A stretch of DNA of 64,000 nucleotides from Vanrija pseudolonga. Lineage: Eukaryota; Basidiomycota; Tremellomycetes; Trichosporonales; Trichosporonaceae. Under the pieces are notes generated by a model. It saw only the letters and a list, made by a program, of their open reading frames with translations. It made no database searches and was not told where the DNA came from. The position numbers and the translations under genes were made by a program. The stretch covers positions 2,418,001 through 2,482,000 of the forward strand of contig NC_085854.1 in assembly GCF_020906515.1 (NCBI RefSeq), written 5' to 3'. Positions 21,235 through 31,971 of this stretch are shown here, one piece after another (position 1 is the stretch's first letter; each line of letters opens with the position of its first letter).

Positions 21235-23368
21235 ATGTCTCACAACACTCACATATTCAAGCAAGCACGCCCTGACCAGCACCAACTTGGTGAAGTGAGT
21301 ATCCCCTCTGCAGAGCCCACACAGATCCGCGAGCAAGCTCACGCAAAGACCTCGACGCCCACCGCGCCCCACTCGTCGCGCTTCACCAACACGGACGATC
21401 GTGCCGTTGCACACTCTGCCCCTCGCAACTCGCTGCCCAACATGACAATCGGGAACCAGCCTCTCGGCAGCTCCTCGAACAGCACCCCCCAGAACCGCCC
21501 GCGCGTCGCTCAACCTCCTCTGCACCGCGCCACCCAGCCCAGGCAGTCGGCGAGCGGTGCCGTCACCCACCGCCGCCCCGAGCCGCCGGCGGGTACTGCC
21601 GAGCCCATGCCCCTCCGCGACATGGTCGCCCAGGCGCGCACGCGTGCCACCCCGCAGCTCAACGGCCCGGCCAGGTTCGCCCCCAAGCCCGCTGGCAGCA
21701 GCTCGCAGCCCACGCGGCGTGTCACTGCCAGTGCCGCCGCCAGAGTCGCCACCAGCAGCCTCCACACGCCGGCCAGCGTCCACCCCACTGACGCCGGCAC
21801 CCACCCCAAGCCCCCCAAGACCCACCACACGCCACTCGCCGTCTTCAAGTTCAAGGGCTCGTCCGTGACCTTTGTCGCGTCCAAGACCCAGCCTGGCACC
21901 CCCGTCGCCAGTGGCTCCGGTGCGCACACGGGCGAGTCTCCCACTCGCGCCGGTGCGAGGGCCCAACGTGCCGCCGGGTCGTCCAACTCCAGCGTGCCTG
22001 CCCCGCACAACACTCCCGCGCACGACGACAGCGAGGCCGAGAGCGGCGTCGACGACAACGAGCATACCGTCGCGAAAGGCAAGCGCAAGACCACGCCGGG
22101 ATACCTCAACATGGCCAACCGCATCAACAACGGCCGCCCGAGGAACGTCGCCGAGCTCTTCGCGGAGTACTCGAAGCCCGAGAGCAGCCGCGAGCTCGAG
22201 GACTGGGTCGCGAACTACCCGTTTGGCCCGTTCGACTGCGAGAAGGCGCTTGCGCTCGTCTTCCCCCACCCGTACCTCCAGGCCATAGTGGAGGACAAGT
22301 TCCCCGTGACGCCCATCCACCGCGGGTGGGGCCCGCACCTGCCTCGCCTGCGCGAGGTCGGCCTCCTCCTCCTCAAGAGCAGCAGCGAGTCCACGCTCGT
22401 CGCGTCGGCTCGCCGGCTCCGCACCGCCGTGACTCACCTGGCGGACCGGCCCGTCGCCTGCAAGGTTGCTTGCGCGCCATGCGTGCGCCACAAGATCCCG
22501 TGCAACGAGGTCGTCGGCCGTGTCGCGTGCTTCGACTGCGCGACGCGTGGCGGCAATAGGTCGGCTTCGTGCGGGAACCACAAGGCGGGCAAGACCGCGG
22601 CCACTGCCATCCACGTCGGCGACGAAGACGACATTGAGGGGGGTGATGCCCGTGAGGCTGATGCCGCGTCTGGTACGCTCGAGGCTGCCGAGGTCGCTGC
22701 GCCCATGGTCACCGCGCCGGTGGTCGCCAAACCCAAAGTCGCGGCGCCGAAGGCCACTGCCGCGAAGGTCGCCACGCCCAAGGTTCCTGCTCCCATTGTC
22801 GCGCGCCCGCCGGCCATAGCACCGACTGTCGCCACTGCCCCGACTGTCGCCACGCCGGTTATCGTCGCCCCGGCAGTTGCCACGCCAATCGACAAGGACG
22901 ACGACGACACCATCAACATGCTCACCACGGCCCGCTGGCACATTGTCACCGAGGAGAAGGACGAGAGTCGCAAGGAACTCGCCGACTTCGTGTTCCGATG
23001 GATCCTCGAGAATAAGGGCGCGCAGGTCACAGTCGAGGGTGGGTACTGAGCTCGCGAGTGAGTGCTGACGACGACGCCCAGAGCTCGACGGCATGATCGA
23101 GGACCAGAGTCGCCCCCGCCGTCGCCCCGGCCGCCCTCCCCAGCCCAGGTTCTCGGCTGTCACCGACCTCCAGAGGGGCGTGCAGAAGAGGTCGGACGCG
23201 TACTACCAGAAGCAGAAGGACGAGGTTGCCGCGTGCCGCAAGACGCGCTCGCAGACGGCGCTGGCCCTCGGCACCGTGCCCAAGATCGAGGACGTCGAGG
23301 CCGACAGCGACGACGACCGTCCTGGGCCCAGCACCCGCTCGGCGAAGAAGAAGGCCCGTCTCAGCTGA
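21235..23368 (+). CDS. Array paralogue H: Zn-cluster protein with AT-hook-like motif
   Basis: Eighth array member, up to 696 residues. Exons are 21235-21294, then coding to 23038, then 23082-23368. The first exon ends HQLGE before a GTGAGT, the conserved family position, but the acceptor is uncertain: candidate introns of 30 and 54 bp are both multiples of three and readable through. No IDLT core is present. A Pro/Ser/Thr-rich region precedes the domain: ELFAEYSKPESSRELEDW, LVFPHPYLQAIVEDKFPVTPI. The cysteine cluster, about residue 413, is C-x2-C-x6-C-x8-C-x2-C-x10-C. An Ala/Val/Pro-rich stretch with repeated APTVAT-type units leads to one C-terminal repeat (WHIVTEEKDESRKELADFVF). The last exon has RPRRRPGRPPQPR, which resembles an AT-hook, and a basic end. 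It is the array member most like dispersed paralogue I. Confidence 0.8.
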
Positions 23369-23858
23369 GCTTCGTCGGCTCCCAAGCAGCAGCCGTAGCG
23401 TTCAAAAGCCCCGCCCGCGAGGCATCTAGGTTTGACGTCCCAGGTTGAGGTGACGGATAATGTGACTTGTTCAACCCGACGGCGCATGCTGGGCGTTGCC
23501 GAGTATGCCGAGCTGAGCCGAGCTGATCTGACTTTGACTCGTATTGACGTCGGAGCTGATCACTGGCATAATGTGGCAAGTGAGGGTGGATGAGAACTGA
23601 CAAAGAGCCATGGTGTTGCGAGACAATAAGTGACGCTTGCTCCCGACTCCTGCACCCCTCCCTCCACTAATTGTTCAGAGGTGATGAACGTCACCTCGTC
23701 CTTCCTCGGTCTATCAAACACGAGCCTGACGACTGTATTCCGTGCCATTACATCGTACACCACTCTTGTAATCATGATGCATTGTGACTTCGTAGTGATA
23801 ATCATGCGTGCTACTACTGCGTGCCGTGCTACTCCAACTGAGCTCTCCCCACCACCGC
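23369..23858. other. Intergenic, H to NPL4 (convergent)
   Basis: A 490-bp stretch between two converging 3' ends. I see no further array copy, tRNA or repeat. Confidence 0.55.
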
Positions 23859-26079
23859 CTACAGAGGCAGGCCGCACACCATGCAGTCGGTGGCCGTTGC
23901 CTCGTTGATGAACGTGCAATGAGGGCAGGCCTTCTCGCCGCCGACATCTGGGGCGACCGCAGGCGTACCGGTACCCGACCGTCCGGCGCTGCCCGAGCCG
24001 CCAGGCGACGCGATGCCCATGCCTGCCAGCTGCTCGGCCGTCGTTCCGCTGTCGTTGCCAAAGCCCGCCGATGCACCCTTGGACGACTCGGCGAGCATCA
24101 GCAGCGTCTGCCATCCTGGAGAGTGGAAGAGCTTTTCCAACGCGTTGGCGTGCTTCGGGTTGGCGTGCGCCGTCGCCACCTGCCCGATGAGCTTCTGCTC
24201 CTCGGTGGAGAAGGATCCGTGCAAGCACAGGAAGGTGACGAGGTGGAAGTCCGACAGCCACTTCTCCACCTCCTTCTTGATGCGAGCGGGCCAAGTGCCC
24301 GTGTCTGACACCTCGAGGTCGGATCCGCTGAGAATCTTGAGGAGCTCGCGAATGACGACCTCGAGAGACTGGTTGTGCAGGCCCGGGCGGTTCTCGACGG
24401 GGAAGTTCGAGGAGACAAACAGCGGGTCGGGGTCAACGGGGAAACCGTGGGTGACGTTGACGAAGAGGTACTCGACGGGGAAGGTGGGCTTGGCAGGCAT
24501 CTTGACCTGGATGCCGTACTCGTTCTTGAAGCTGTAGAAGACCTCGGGGATGTACTCGCCAGGAGAGGGCTTGCGGACGCGGACCACCGACGGGTCGACG
24601 CTACCCTCCACAGTGTTGGCCTTGACCATGGCCTCGGCCTGCTCTGTTGCCTGCCAACACGTCGCGTCGATGCCTCCCTCCTCGGTGCCCGTCAGACAGC
24701 AAGTCACGAAGCGCGACGAGAACGAGCCCGTAGGCGACGCCTTGGTGGCGAGTGGGTGGGCGACCTGATACTGGGCACTGGCGAGCATCTCAAGACCCGA
24801 CGCCGTGTAGCTCTGCGCGTGTCGCTTGTACAGCGTCTTTGTAATGTCCTCTGGGTCACTGCAGGGTCAGCATATAGTCATCCCACTCGTCACTCACGGA
24901 GTCAGATCCGTGTAGATCATGCCGACGACACCAAGGCCCTTCTGGCACCACGCCGAGATCTCCCCTACACGCTTCTCATCCTCCCATGGAACCTCGATCG
25001 TCAAGCCGTCGACCTCGCCCTCCTGCTGGGGCTCCCACACTGCCTCCACTACGGCCTTGACGCCCATCGGCACCTTCTCGTACTTGTCGTAGCGGCCGAT
25101 AAGGAAGCCGAAGCGCTGGGTACCGGTTCTTCGCCATGCGCTGAGGAGTGTGTCGATGATGGCAGGGGTCGCAAACTCGACATGGTCGACCATGCGGAAC
25201 GACTGCGACTGGAGGGTGAGGGCCGAGGGCTGGCACTTGGAGCAGATACCCTCTGGGAACGGCGCGTGCGTTCCCGAGGGACATGGGGTCAAGACGGCAA
25301 GGGAGAGTGGAGTGAGTGGCGGGACAAACGAGGACGACGCGGCTGATGGTGGGCGGCCGGCGAGGAGCTTGCGAAGATGGGCGTGGAACGACAGGTGCTT
25401 GATCTGGTTCTCGGCCTGGTATTTTGCGTCGTATGGCTGTACAGTCAGCGGCACGCCGTCCCAGGTTACTCACCTCCAGAGGCATGCAGTAGTCACACAT
25501 GGCCTTCTCGCCGTGGCGGCAGAACGCGTTGTCGCGCTTACGGTCAATCTTGCCGCTCTGGCCGTTCCAGTACACGTCGATCTCGGGCTCGACAACATGG
25601 TCGAGGTTAGGACCGACAGGCGCAGCTGACGGGGTGGCGGTTCCGGACGTTGAAGTCGACGGCGCACCCGAGCCGCCGCGGAGCGTGGCTGGCGCTGGCG
25701 CAGGGGGCGCGAGTGATGGGCTCGATGAGCCGGCCTCGAGCGGCTTGTACGACAGGAACAGGAGGTCACCGTGGCTGAGAGGTTAGACGAATCCGACGCG
25801 AGCACCTCACCTGAAGCCCATGTCCGACACCTTGCGGCCCTTGAGCGCGTCGAGGCCGACCTTCTCGGCCGCCGCGCCGGGCTGGTTGCTCAGCGTGACG
25901 GTCGACAGGTCGGGCTGCGGCTCGCTCTTGGGGATCGTCTCGAGGATCTTGGCGGTGAGGTCCTCGCCCGACGTCGTCGACTCGACTGTTATCCTCGCCG
26001 TGCCTGCTGGCGAGCGAATGCGGAGGAGCTGTGGGGGTCAGTTTGGCCACGGTGATGTCAGCTCGACTCGGCTTACCAT
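23859..26079 (-). CDS. NPL4: NPL4, Cdc48/p97 ubiquitin-recruitment cofactor
   Basis: NPL4 pairs with UFD1 to bring ubiquitinated clients to the Cdc48 unfoldase in ER-associated degradation and chromatin extraction. Coding exons from the start are 26077-26079, 25811-26028, 25474-25774, 24898-25436 and 23859-24858, giving 686 residues. Domains in order: an N-terminal UBX-like fold (LLRIRSPAGTARITVES...), the zf-NPL4 region ([20 protein letters not shown] and GICSKCQPSALTLQSQ), the inactive MPN/NPL4 domain (VDHVEFATPAII...RFGFLIGRYDKY) and a C-terminal NZF finger (residues about 664-686, C-x2-C-x10-C-x2-C, with CTF and CMVC). The NZF is present in animal NPL4 but absent from S. cerevisiae Npl4. 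The first coding exon is the ATG alone. Introns are 36-48 bp. It is head-to-head with the LENG1-like gene. Confidence 0.96.
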
Positions 26080-26451
26080 GGTGGGAGATGGAGATTGAGC
26101 TGTTGGGCGTGCGCTACGAGTGGAGATATAGGCGAGCGGGTATCGAGGGATGCTGGTTCTCGTCGCTGATTATAAAGTCGTCGAGAGACTTTTGCTCTTG
26201 TCGTTGTTGTGAATGGTGAAGATGAAGAGAACAATGTCGAATCACTCAGCAACTGGTCGCTGCCTGGACATTGATCGCACACACTCGATTCCACAGACGT
26301 CAGCGCTGGATCGGAAGCGGGAGTATTTCCACGTGACACGGAGACGCATCTCCGTGAATCTTGTTGCCACCCAACGTCACTGGCGTCGGCTTGAGCCGCC
26401 GTGATGCAAACGACGTCGAGCTGACTTTTGATCACACTCGCAGCCTGCACG
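26080..26451. promoter_or_regulatory. Divergent promoter region, NPL4 / LENG1-like
   Basis: Only 372 bp separate two outward-facing start codons, so the promoters must be here. No specific element can be named with confidence. Confidence 0.5.
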
Positions 26452-27760
26452 ATGCCGAGGCTACAGATCTTGCAGTGAGTAGGGGTACAGAGGAGCGGCT
26501 CAGTATGGCTCCGCCGCATTGACAGAACAACTAACACTCCCAGACACAAGTCGTACCACCCGTACAATGAGAAGAACAAGCAGCGGGTGCGCGAGGACGA
26601 GGCCAAGGCGGCTGCCGAGCAGCTGGCACGAGAGCAGCGCGACATCGAGGCGGTGGGTGTTAATGCAGGACTGTGATGCTCACACTCAGGCATCAGAAGC
26701 GCGCCTGACAGAGCTGCGGCGGCGCGCCGGCTCGCCAGACGACAACCTGCCTTCCACCTCGTCCTCCCGCCCAGCGGGCGACAGCCTCCTCGAGCGGCAT
26801 CGGCGTGACAAGGCGAAGCAAGAGAAGCGAGAGAGGAAAGCGCGCGACCGGCTCGACTTTGACTTTCCCAGCGAGTCCAGGGGCAAAGGCAAAGAGAAGG
26901 CGGTGGAGGTCGAGCGAGCCGAGGACGACGACGACCGGCGCGCGTACGAAGACCGGTTCACGACGGGCGGGCACCTCAACTTCTGGGCTGACCTCGAGAA
27001 TGTGCGTGTGTTGCCAAGCGCTTGCTGACGACAACAGGGCAAGGACACGCCCGCGCCCGTGCCGACGCTCGCGGACATGGCCAAGAAGAAGGCAGAGCAG
27101 GAAGCAGACAGGTTCACAATGTACCTCGGCCGCCCGGAGCGCGAGACCAAGCCGTGGTACACTGACCGCGAGCTCAAGCGCGTCGAGGAGAAGGAGACGG
27201 GCGAGCGGGCCGAGGAGCGGCGTGCGCGGGACCGGTGAGTGTGGCGGTTGTTGGCGCGTTGGTTGGCGTTGGGGTGGGGTTCTGGCATGGCCTGCGTGTC
27301 CCCTGGTGCCTACGGTGCACTAGCACGCACGCGATTATCGCGCCGTCGGTACTACCCCACCCGCCCCCACCCATCGCGCCACCCCCACGCCATTATCGCG
27401 CGGCGGCGACGCAGCGTTCGCTGACCGATCGGCCCCAGGCGGAAAGACGTGCGATCGAAGGAGCGCCACGACCCACTCACGAGCATCAAGAAGTCGCTGG
27501 CGGCTCCGACAGCGCGGGCTTCTGGCGGCAACACGGCCAGTGGGCGCGGTTCGGGGCAGCAGAGCGAACGCGAACGCGCTCTCGCGCTCATTGCTAAGCG
27601 TCGAGGCGAGCCAGAACGGCGCAAGAACCCGTGGGACACGCCCGACTCGGCCGCTGGCTGGACTGAAGACTTTGAGCGGCGCAAAGACCTCGCGGGGCAC
27701 AAGTACACTTCGACATGGGACGAGCCGCGGCGCGCGGCGCGTCGCGGCTGGGAGGTGTAG
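26452..27760 (+). CDS. LENG1-like protein with Cir_N domain
   Basis: A homologue of leukocyte receptor cluster member 1, a nuclear protein family linked to the spliceosome and carrying the CIR N-terminal domain. Exons are 26452-26474, 26544-26652, 26690-27001, 27038-27234 and 27439-27760, giving 320 residues. The start MPRLQILQHKSYHPYNEKNK and the following VREDEAKAAAEQ are the Cir_N signature, with the intron inside a Gln codon. A second family block is FTTGGHLNFWADLEN. The rest is highly charged: a basic coiled-coil-like stretch, a PWYTDRELKR motif, and a C-terminal NPWDTPDSAAGWTEDFERRK segment. The fourth intron is 204 bp, unusually long here. The ortholog assignment is good; the precise role in splicing is inferred from the family. 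Confidence 0.85.
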
Positions 27761-28276
27761 TGTGGCGCGCTGGCTCGGCGCGGCTGGAAGGTGCAGCACT
27801 GTAGTGGTACGACGCGTTCGCTCGAGGTACAACGTGTGCAGTGCCTTCACCACCTTTTGGGAACTGGTCACGCCGCGTCCGCTGGAACGTGGCATTGACA
27901 TGTGACACCTCGATGTGACGAACATGACGAGAGAGGCCATTCATCGGGTCTGTATTGGTTTTTTTGGGTTCGCGGAAGTGACACAATTCCAACCCCCTTC
28001 ACGCAGAGGAAGGACCTAGTTCTCGTTTCTTCTCCTTGACGACTGGTGCGACTGACACGCGTCGTAGTTGATGTTCATGGTTGCGGCCGACTTGAAACGA
28101 AGCGGAGCGGAGCAGAGCAGAGCACAAGCTTTACACACTCGGGAGTACGTAGCGTGACGTTCGCGCGTCTCGAATGCCTCTCGGGCTGGTCGTGGTGTTT
28201 CTGGTTTTGTGTTTTCGATCACAGCGGGCTCGGCGGGGCGGCAGCGGATGATGCTAGCTGGGTGGCGCGTGCCTTG

Positions 28277-28528
28277 CTAGAGAACCATGGCGGCTTCGGC
28301 GGCCTCGGTCCAGGAAGACGAGCGGCGTGCAGCCTCGGACTGTACGTCCTCCTCGGAGGCAGCGGCGGCGTCCTGATCGTGTGACATGCGTGTCAGAGTG
28401 TCGCCTGTGTTTTTGTGAAGTGGCCCGGAGGTGACATCCAGCCGCCAGGGATCCCGATTGGAATGTGAATCATCAAGGACGGGTTTGTACCCGAGCCAGG
28501 GGTGGGTGTAAGACGCCGCCGCCGCCAT
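28277..28528 (-). CDS. Doubtful small ORF, 83 aa
   Basis: An uninterrupted minus-strand frame whose last 40 codons show the genome's C/G third-position bias (SEEDVQSEAARRSSSWTEAAEA). Upstream the bias fades. No family is recognised and no splice structure supports it. It is listed only because it is the best frame in a gene-poor stretch. Confidence 0.2.
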   Translation of the reverse strand: MAAAASYTHPWLGYKPVLDDSHSNRDPWRLDVTSGPLHKNTGDTLTRMSHDQDAAAASEEDVQSEAARRSSSWTEAAEAAMVL

Positions 28529-31500
28529 GAGGCCGCAGAGCATCCGACAAGGGGAGGGTAGGCAGGCAGCAGCAACAGCCAAGCAAGCATAAGGACGAGG
28601 CGACAAGGGATCGTGCGTTTCATCGCCGCGTGGCACGCAAAGCAAGATTCATGATGCATGCACGGGCGGTCGGGCGGTCGGGCGGGAACGGGAGAGCAAA
28701 GTGAAGCAAGGCAAAAGTGGTTAGTGACGAGAAGAGCTGGCAGAACAACAGCGGTGACTACTCTGCTCACGCAGGAGCGACGTCGTGTCAGCGACGTCGC
28801 GCGCGCGCGCATGGCTCTCGGGCAGCGCGTCAGGGGTGTCGATGCCATGAAGGTTTGAGTTGCAGTCCATTGTGTGTGGGTTGCGCCGGGGAGGGCAGTA
28901 CGTGTACGGGTTTGTCTCTGTCTCGTCTGATGGGTGAGCGATGAGGAGGAGCGAGAATGTGGCGTGAGAAGCGGCCGTGGGGGGGCTGGGCTCATGGCTG
29001 CGGCGAGCTCCGTCTACATGCACACCAAGCGCCAACGACGCTAGGCGCATTCTTTACTTGGTCGCTCGTTCCAGTGGCGTCACCTCGCGGCGGCGTCATG
29101 CACGCAAAATGGCCTGGCGGATCTTGGTGCAGCGGGCAACACAAGCTGCCTGCCACATGACCCCCTGTACCCGTGACGCCAGCACCAACAACCTTATACG
29201 AGCACTTCGCTCCTCCCGACAAAACTTTTAAACTTGGCGCGCGCCGTGCCTGTGAGGTAACCGGGCGCCCAAGAGAGAGCGAGCAGAGCACCGCCACGTC
29301 GAGGTCTGGCCTCTCGCAGCGGAGCAGGCGCAGTGGTCGGGCGGCGTACTACACCGGCTAGTTCCGTAGCTTCACAGACGACAGGCTAGAATTGCAAGTG
29401 TCTGCCCGCAGAATGGGCAGAATGCAATTGGTGGTGACTGAGTGAGTGGGAGTATGTGTGCCGAGGCGGCCGTGCCGTGGTGATGGTGGCGGCGCGTGCC
29501 GAATCAATCAATGCACATACGCACAATGCCAAGCCTGCCGCTCGCCCCCGGCCAAGCCAAGCCCATCTCATCGTCGGCATTGTAGTGCATTCGTCGTTTG
29601 ACGAGAGACCCGAGTCTCGCGGTCTGCCCGTGAAGCCCGGGGTGTAACCCGGTTGGTTGCCAATGGGAGCCGGGAGCGAGTAGCATCGCTGCTGCTGCTG
29701 CAGCTGTTGCACGCCAATTCCGGGGACGAAACGAGGTGCCCACTTTGCTCGCAGCTGGAACATGAGACGCGTCGCCGCTGGTCTGGTCTGGCTGGCTGGT
29801 CGTCGACGTGTCCGGCCAGCCGGCCGGCACTGAGCCTGCCTGCCTGGCTAATTGGCGGCGTTAGACTGCTATTAGTGGGATTTGATGCGGCATGAATGAT
29901 TCTCGCGACGATTCTCGGCTCAAAGGCAGCGCACAAAAGTGATCGAGAGCAGAGCAGAGCATGAACACACCGGGAGCAAAGTGGTTATTTGTATCGATAG
30001 CATGTCGTAAACCGTTTAGCTCAAGGGGGGGTCAGGGGATGCTCTGGTGTCGGCCTCCTGCCCAGTCTACTTGCCGTAAGGTACCCTCTATAGTAGGTTC
30101 CGCTGGGAGTGGTCATTCAAAGCAGAGCGACCGAGGTGGGCAAGCAGTTCCAGCAAAAACACAAACCTGCACTAGGCAAAACGCGTATGGTATGTGGGGT
30201 GCCAGGTGGTGGTGGGTGGGTGGCAGCTGGTGCTGCTGCTGCGACACTGCGCACACCCACTTCCCCCACCACTCGGCCATGGCACCTGCATGGCACTTGT
30301 TTGGCTCAAGATGCCACCTGCGCCGCAAGCATCCAGCCAGCCCAACCCTAAGCTAAAGTGTGCACAGTACTGGCTAAATGCATCATCTGTGCCAGTCGAG
30401 CAGAGCCAGAAGGAAGGCCCACGGCACAGCGCAACCTTGGAAATCGCCGCCGCCGCGTGTCAGACAAGACACGTCGCAGCTTGTTTGTCCGAAGACGACG
30501 ACGATCGGTCGGTCGGCACACACGCCCCGGTGTGACCGCGCCGGGACGGGGGGGTCAGGTGTCAGATGCTGGCCGTGTGCGTGTGTTTAGCATTATTAAT
30601 CGTGACGCAGGCCGAGTGGGCCGGGTGCCTTCTCGCTCGTCGTCAAGGTGTGTGCGAGCCAAGGCAGAGAGAGGGCAAGGGATGACACGGGGAAGAAAGG
30701 CCACGACGACGACGACGACGAGCAGCAACAGTGCCAGTCGCTGCCGACCGACTGCCCGACCTGATTGATGCCAAAAGGTTGTTACCAGAGCTTGAAGCGC
30801 CGTGTCAGGCACGGCATGTTATTGGACACCCCCCATCCGTCCCTTGTCTCAGAAGGAACAATGAGAAGAAGAGATGCTTGCGGCGGCGTGCAGACGGCGT
30901 GCAAGTAGCATACAAGCGATCACACTGACGACCCGTAGATGACTGTACTAATGCGGGCTGCTGCATGTTTGTTGGCCGCAAGCTGCATAGTGTGTCTTGT
31001 GGCCCGGCTTTGGGGTCAGACGGTGCTGCATTCGTCGTTTTGTTCCCAAACGACTGTGCTCTGCCTAGACGTCCGCTGGTCGTTGTTGGCGTCGCCGTGG
31101 CCCGTTCCTGGACGAGTTTTTGGCTTTTTCGCCGACCAACAAAGGCTGGCACTAGGGGCAAGGGAAGGGAAGGGGGGGGGCCAAGGGGGCGCCGGGGGCG
31201 AAAAGGGGGGGAAGTGCTGCAGCAGTGACACCCTGAAAGGAGGCGAAAGTGGTCGTTCTTTTGCCCAAACGTAATTTGTCGCCCCTGGTCCCTGAAACGC
31301 TCTGCAGCCAGCCAGCAGGTGGGCCGAGTGCGAGCAGCAGCGCCGCGCCGGTCTCGCCTCGCCTCAGGCGGCGGGCGCCCTGAGCAAAATGTAGATCACA
31401 ACAAAGAGGGACCAGCGTCATTGCAACGAGCGACATGGTGGGTGGGAGAATGGCTGCCAGCCCGACGCTGCTGCTCCTCGGCCACCCACGCCTGCTGCTG

Positions 31501-31895
31501 CTACACCACACCTTACCACACTCGGATCTGTGCACTTTTCGAGGGTTCCCGGGTCGAGGCCGTGTGCCGTAGAGTGTACCGTATGCCGTGAGCGTTAGCC
31601 CTCGTCGCGTGTTTACGGCTCAACGTCCCACCTGACAACGTTTAATTTTCAAGCGTCAGTCAGGCAAGGGGGCGCTCCCCCCGACCGACCGACCCCGGTC
31701 GGTGTGAAGCGCCCAGGTCACTAACGCATTGGCGCGTTCCGGGTCAGCAGACAGATTAGCAGGGTTGTCTCAGCCAGGCGAGTTGCCATGCCATGGCCTG
31801 CCCGACACGCACGACGCTTGGCCTTGCTTTCGCCTTCCCCCCCCCCACCCGGGCACCTTCCCTCTGACTCCCCCCCTCCCCCCTCGCCTCTCGCC

Positions 31896-31901
31896 TATAA
31901 G
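31896..31901 (+). promoter_or_regulatory. TATA-like box of the aquaporin
   Basis: TATAAG lies 71 bp before the ATG, followed by a pyrimidine-rich leader, as in strongly expressed fungal genes. Confidence 0.4.
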
Positions 31902-31971
31902 AAGATTGTTTTCACGCGCCCTCTTCCCTCTCTTCCCTCCTCAACCGTACATCATCTCTTCAGCCTAGACA

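Larger units (their letters stand above)
27761..31971. other. Gene-poor stretch upstream of the aquaporin
   Basis: This 4.2-kb stretch is the largest gap in the window. It has no splice-supported gene, with one weak small frame noted separately. Simple tracts include (CG)n at 28798-28811, a GAC run near 30706-30720, and poly-G or poly-C runs at 31169-31210 and 31843. It may hold a long regulatory region for the aquaporin or untranslated RNA, but nothing in it is recognisable. Confidence 0.45.

Noticed and set aside
21295-21348. First intron of gene H as a certain intron
   Set aside because: The GTGAGT fits the family position, but the possible introns (19, 30 or 54 bp) cannot be told apart and the frame reads through, so no acceptor was fixed.
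21211-23163. 650-residue open frame on minus opposite gene H
   Set aside because: Antisense shadow. It crosses the splice-defined boundaries of H and has only Gly/Arg/Val/Leu low-complexity content.
6727-23368. Array as a mobile-element cluster or CRISPR-like repeat
   Set aside because: No terminal repeats, target-site duplications or transposase are seen, and the units are ordinary intron-bearing genes.
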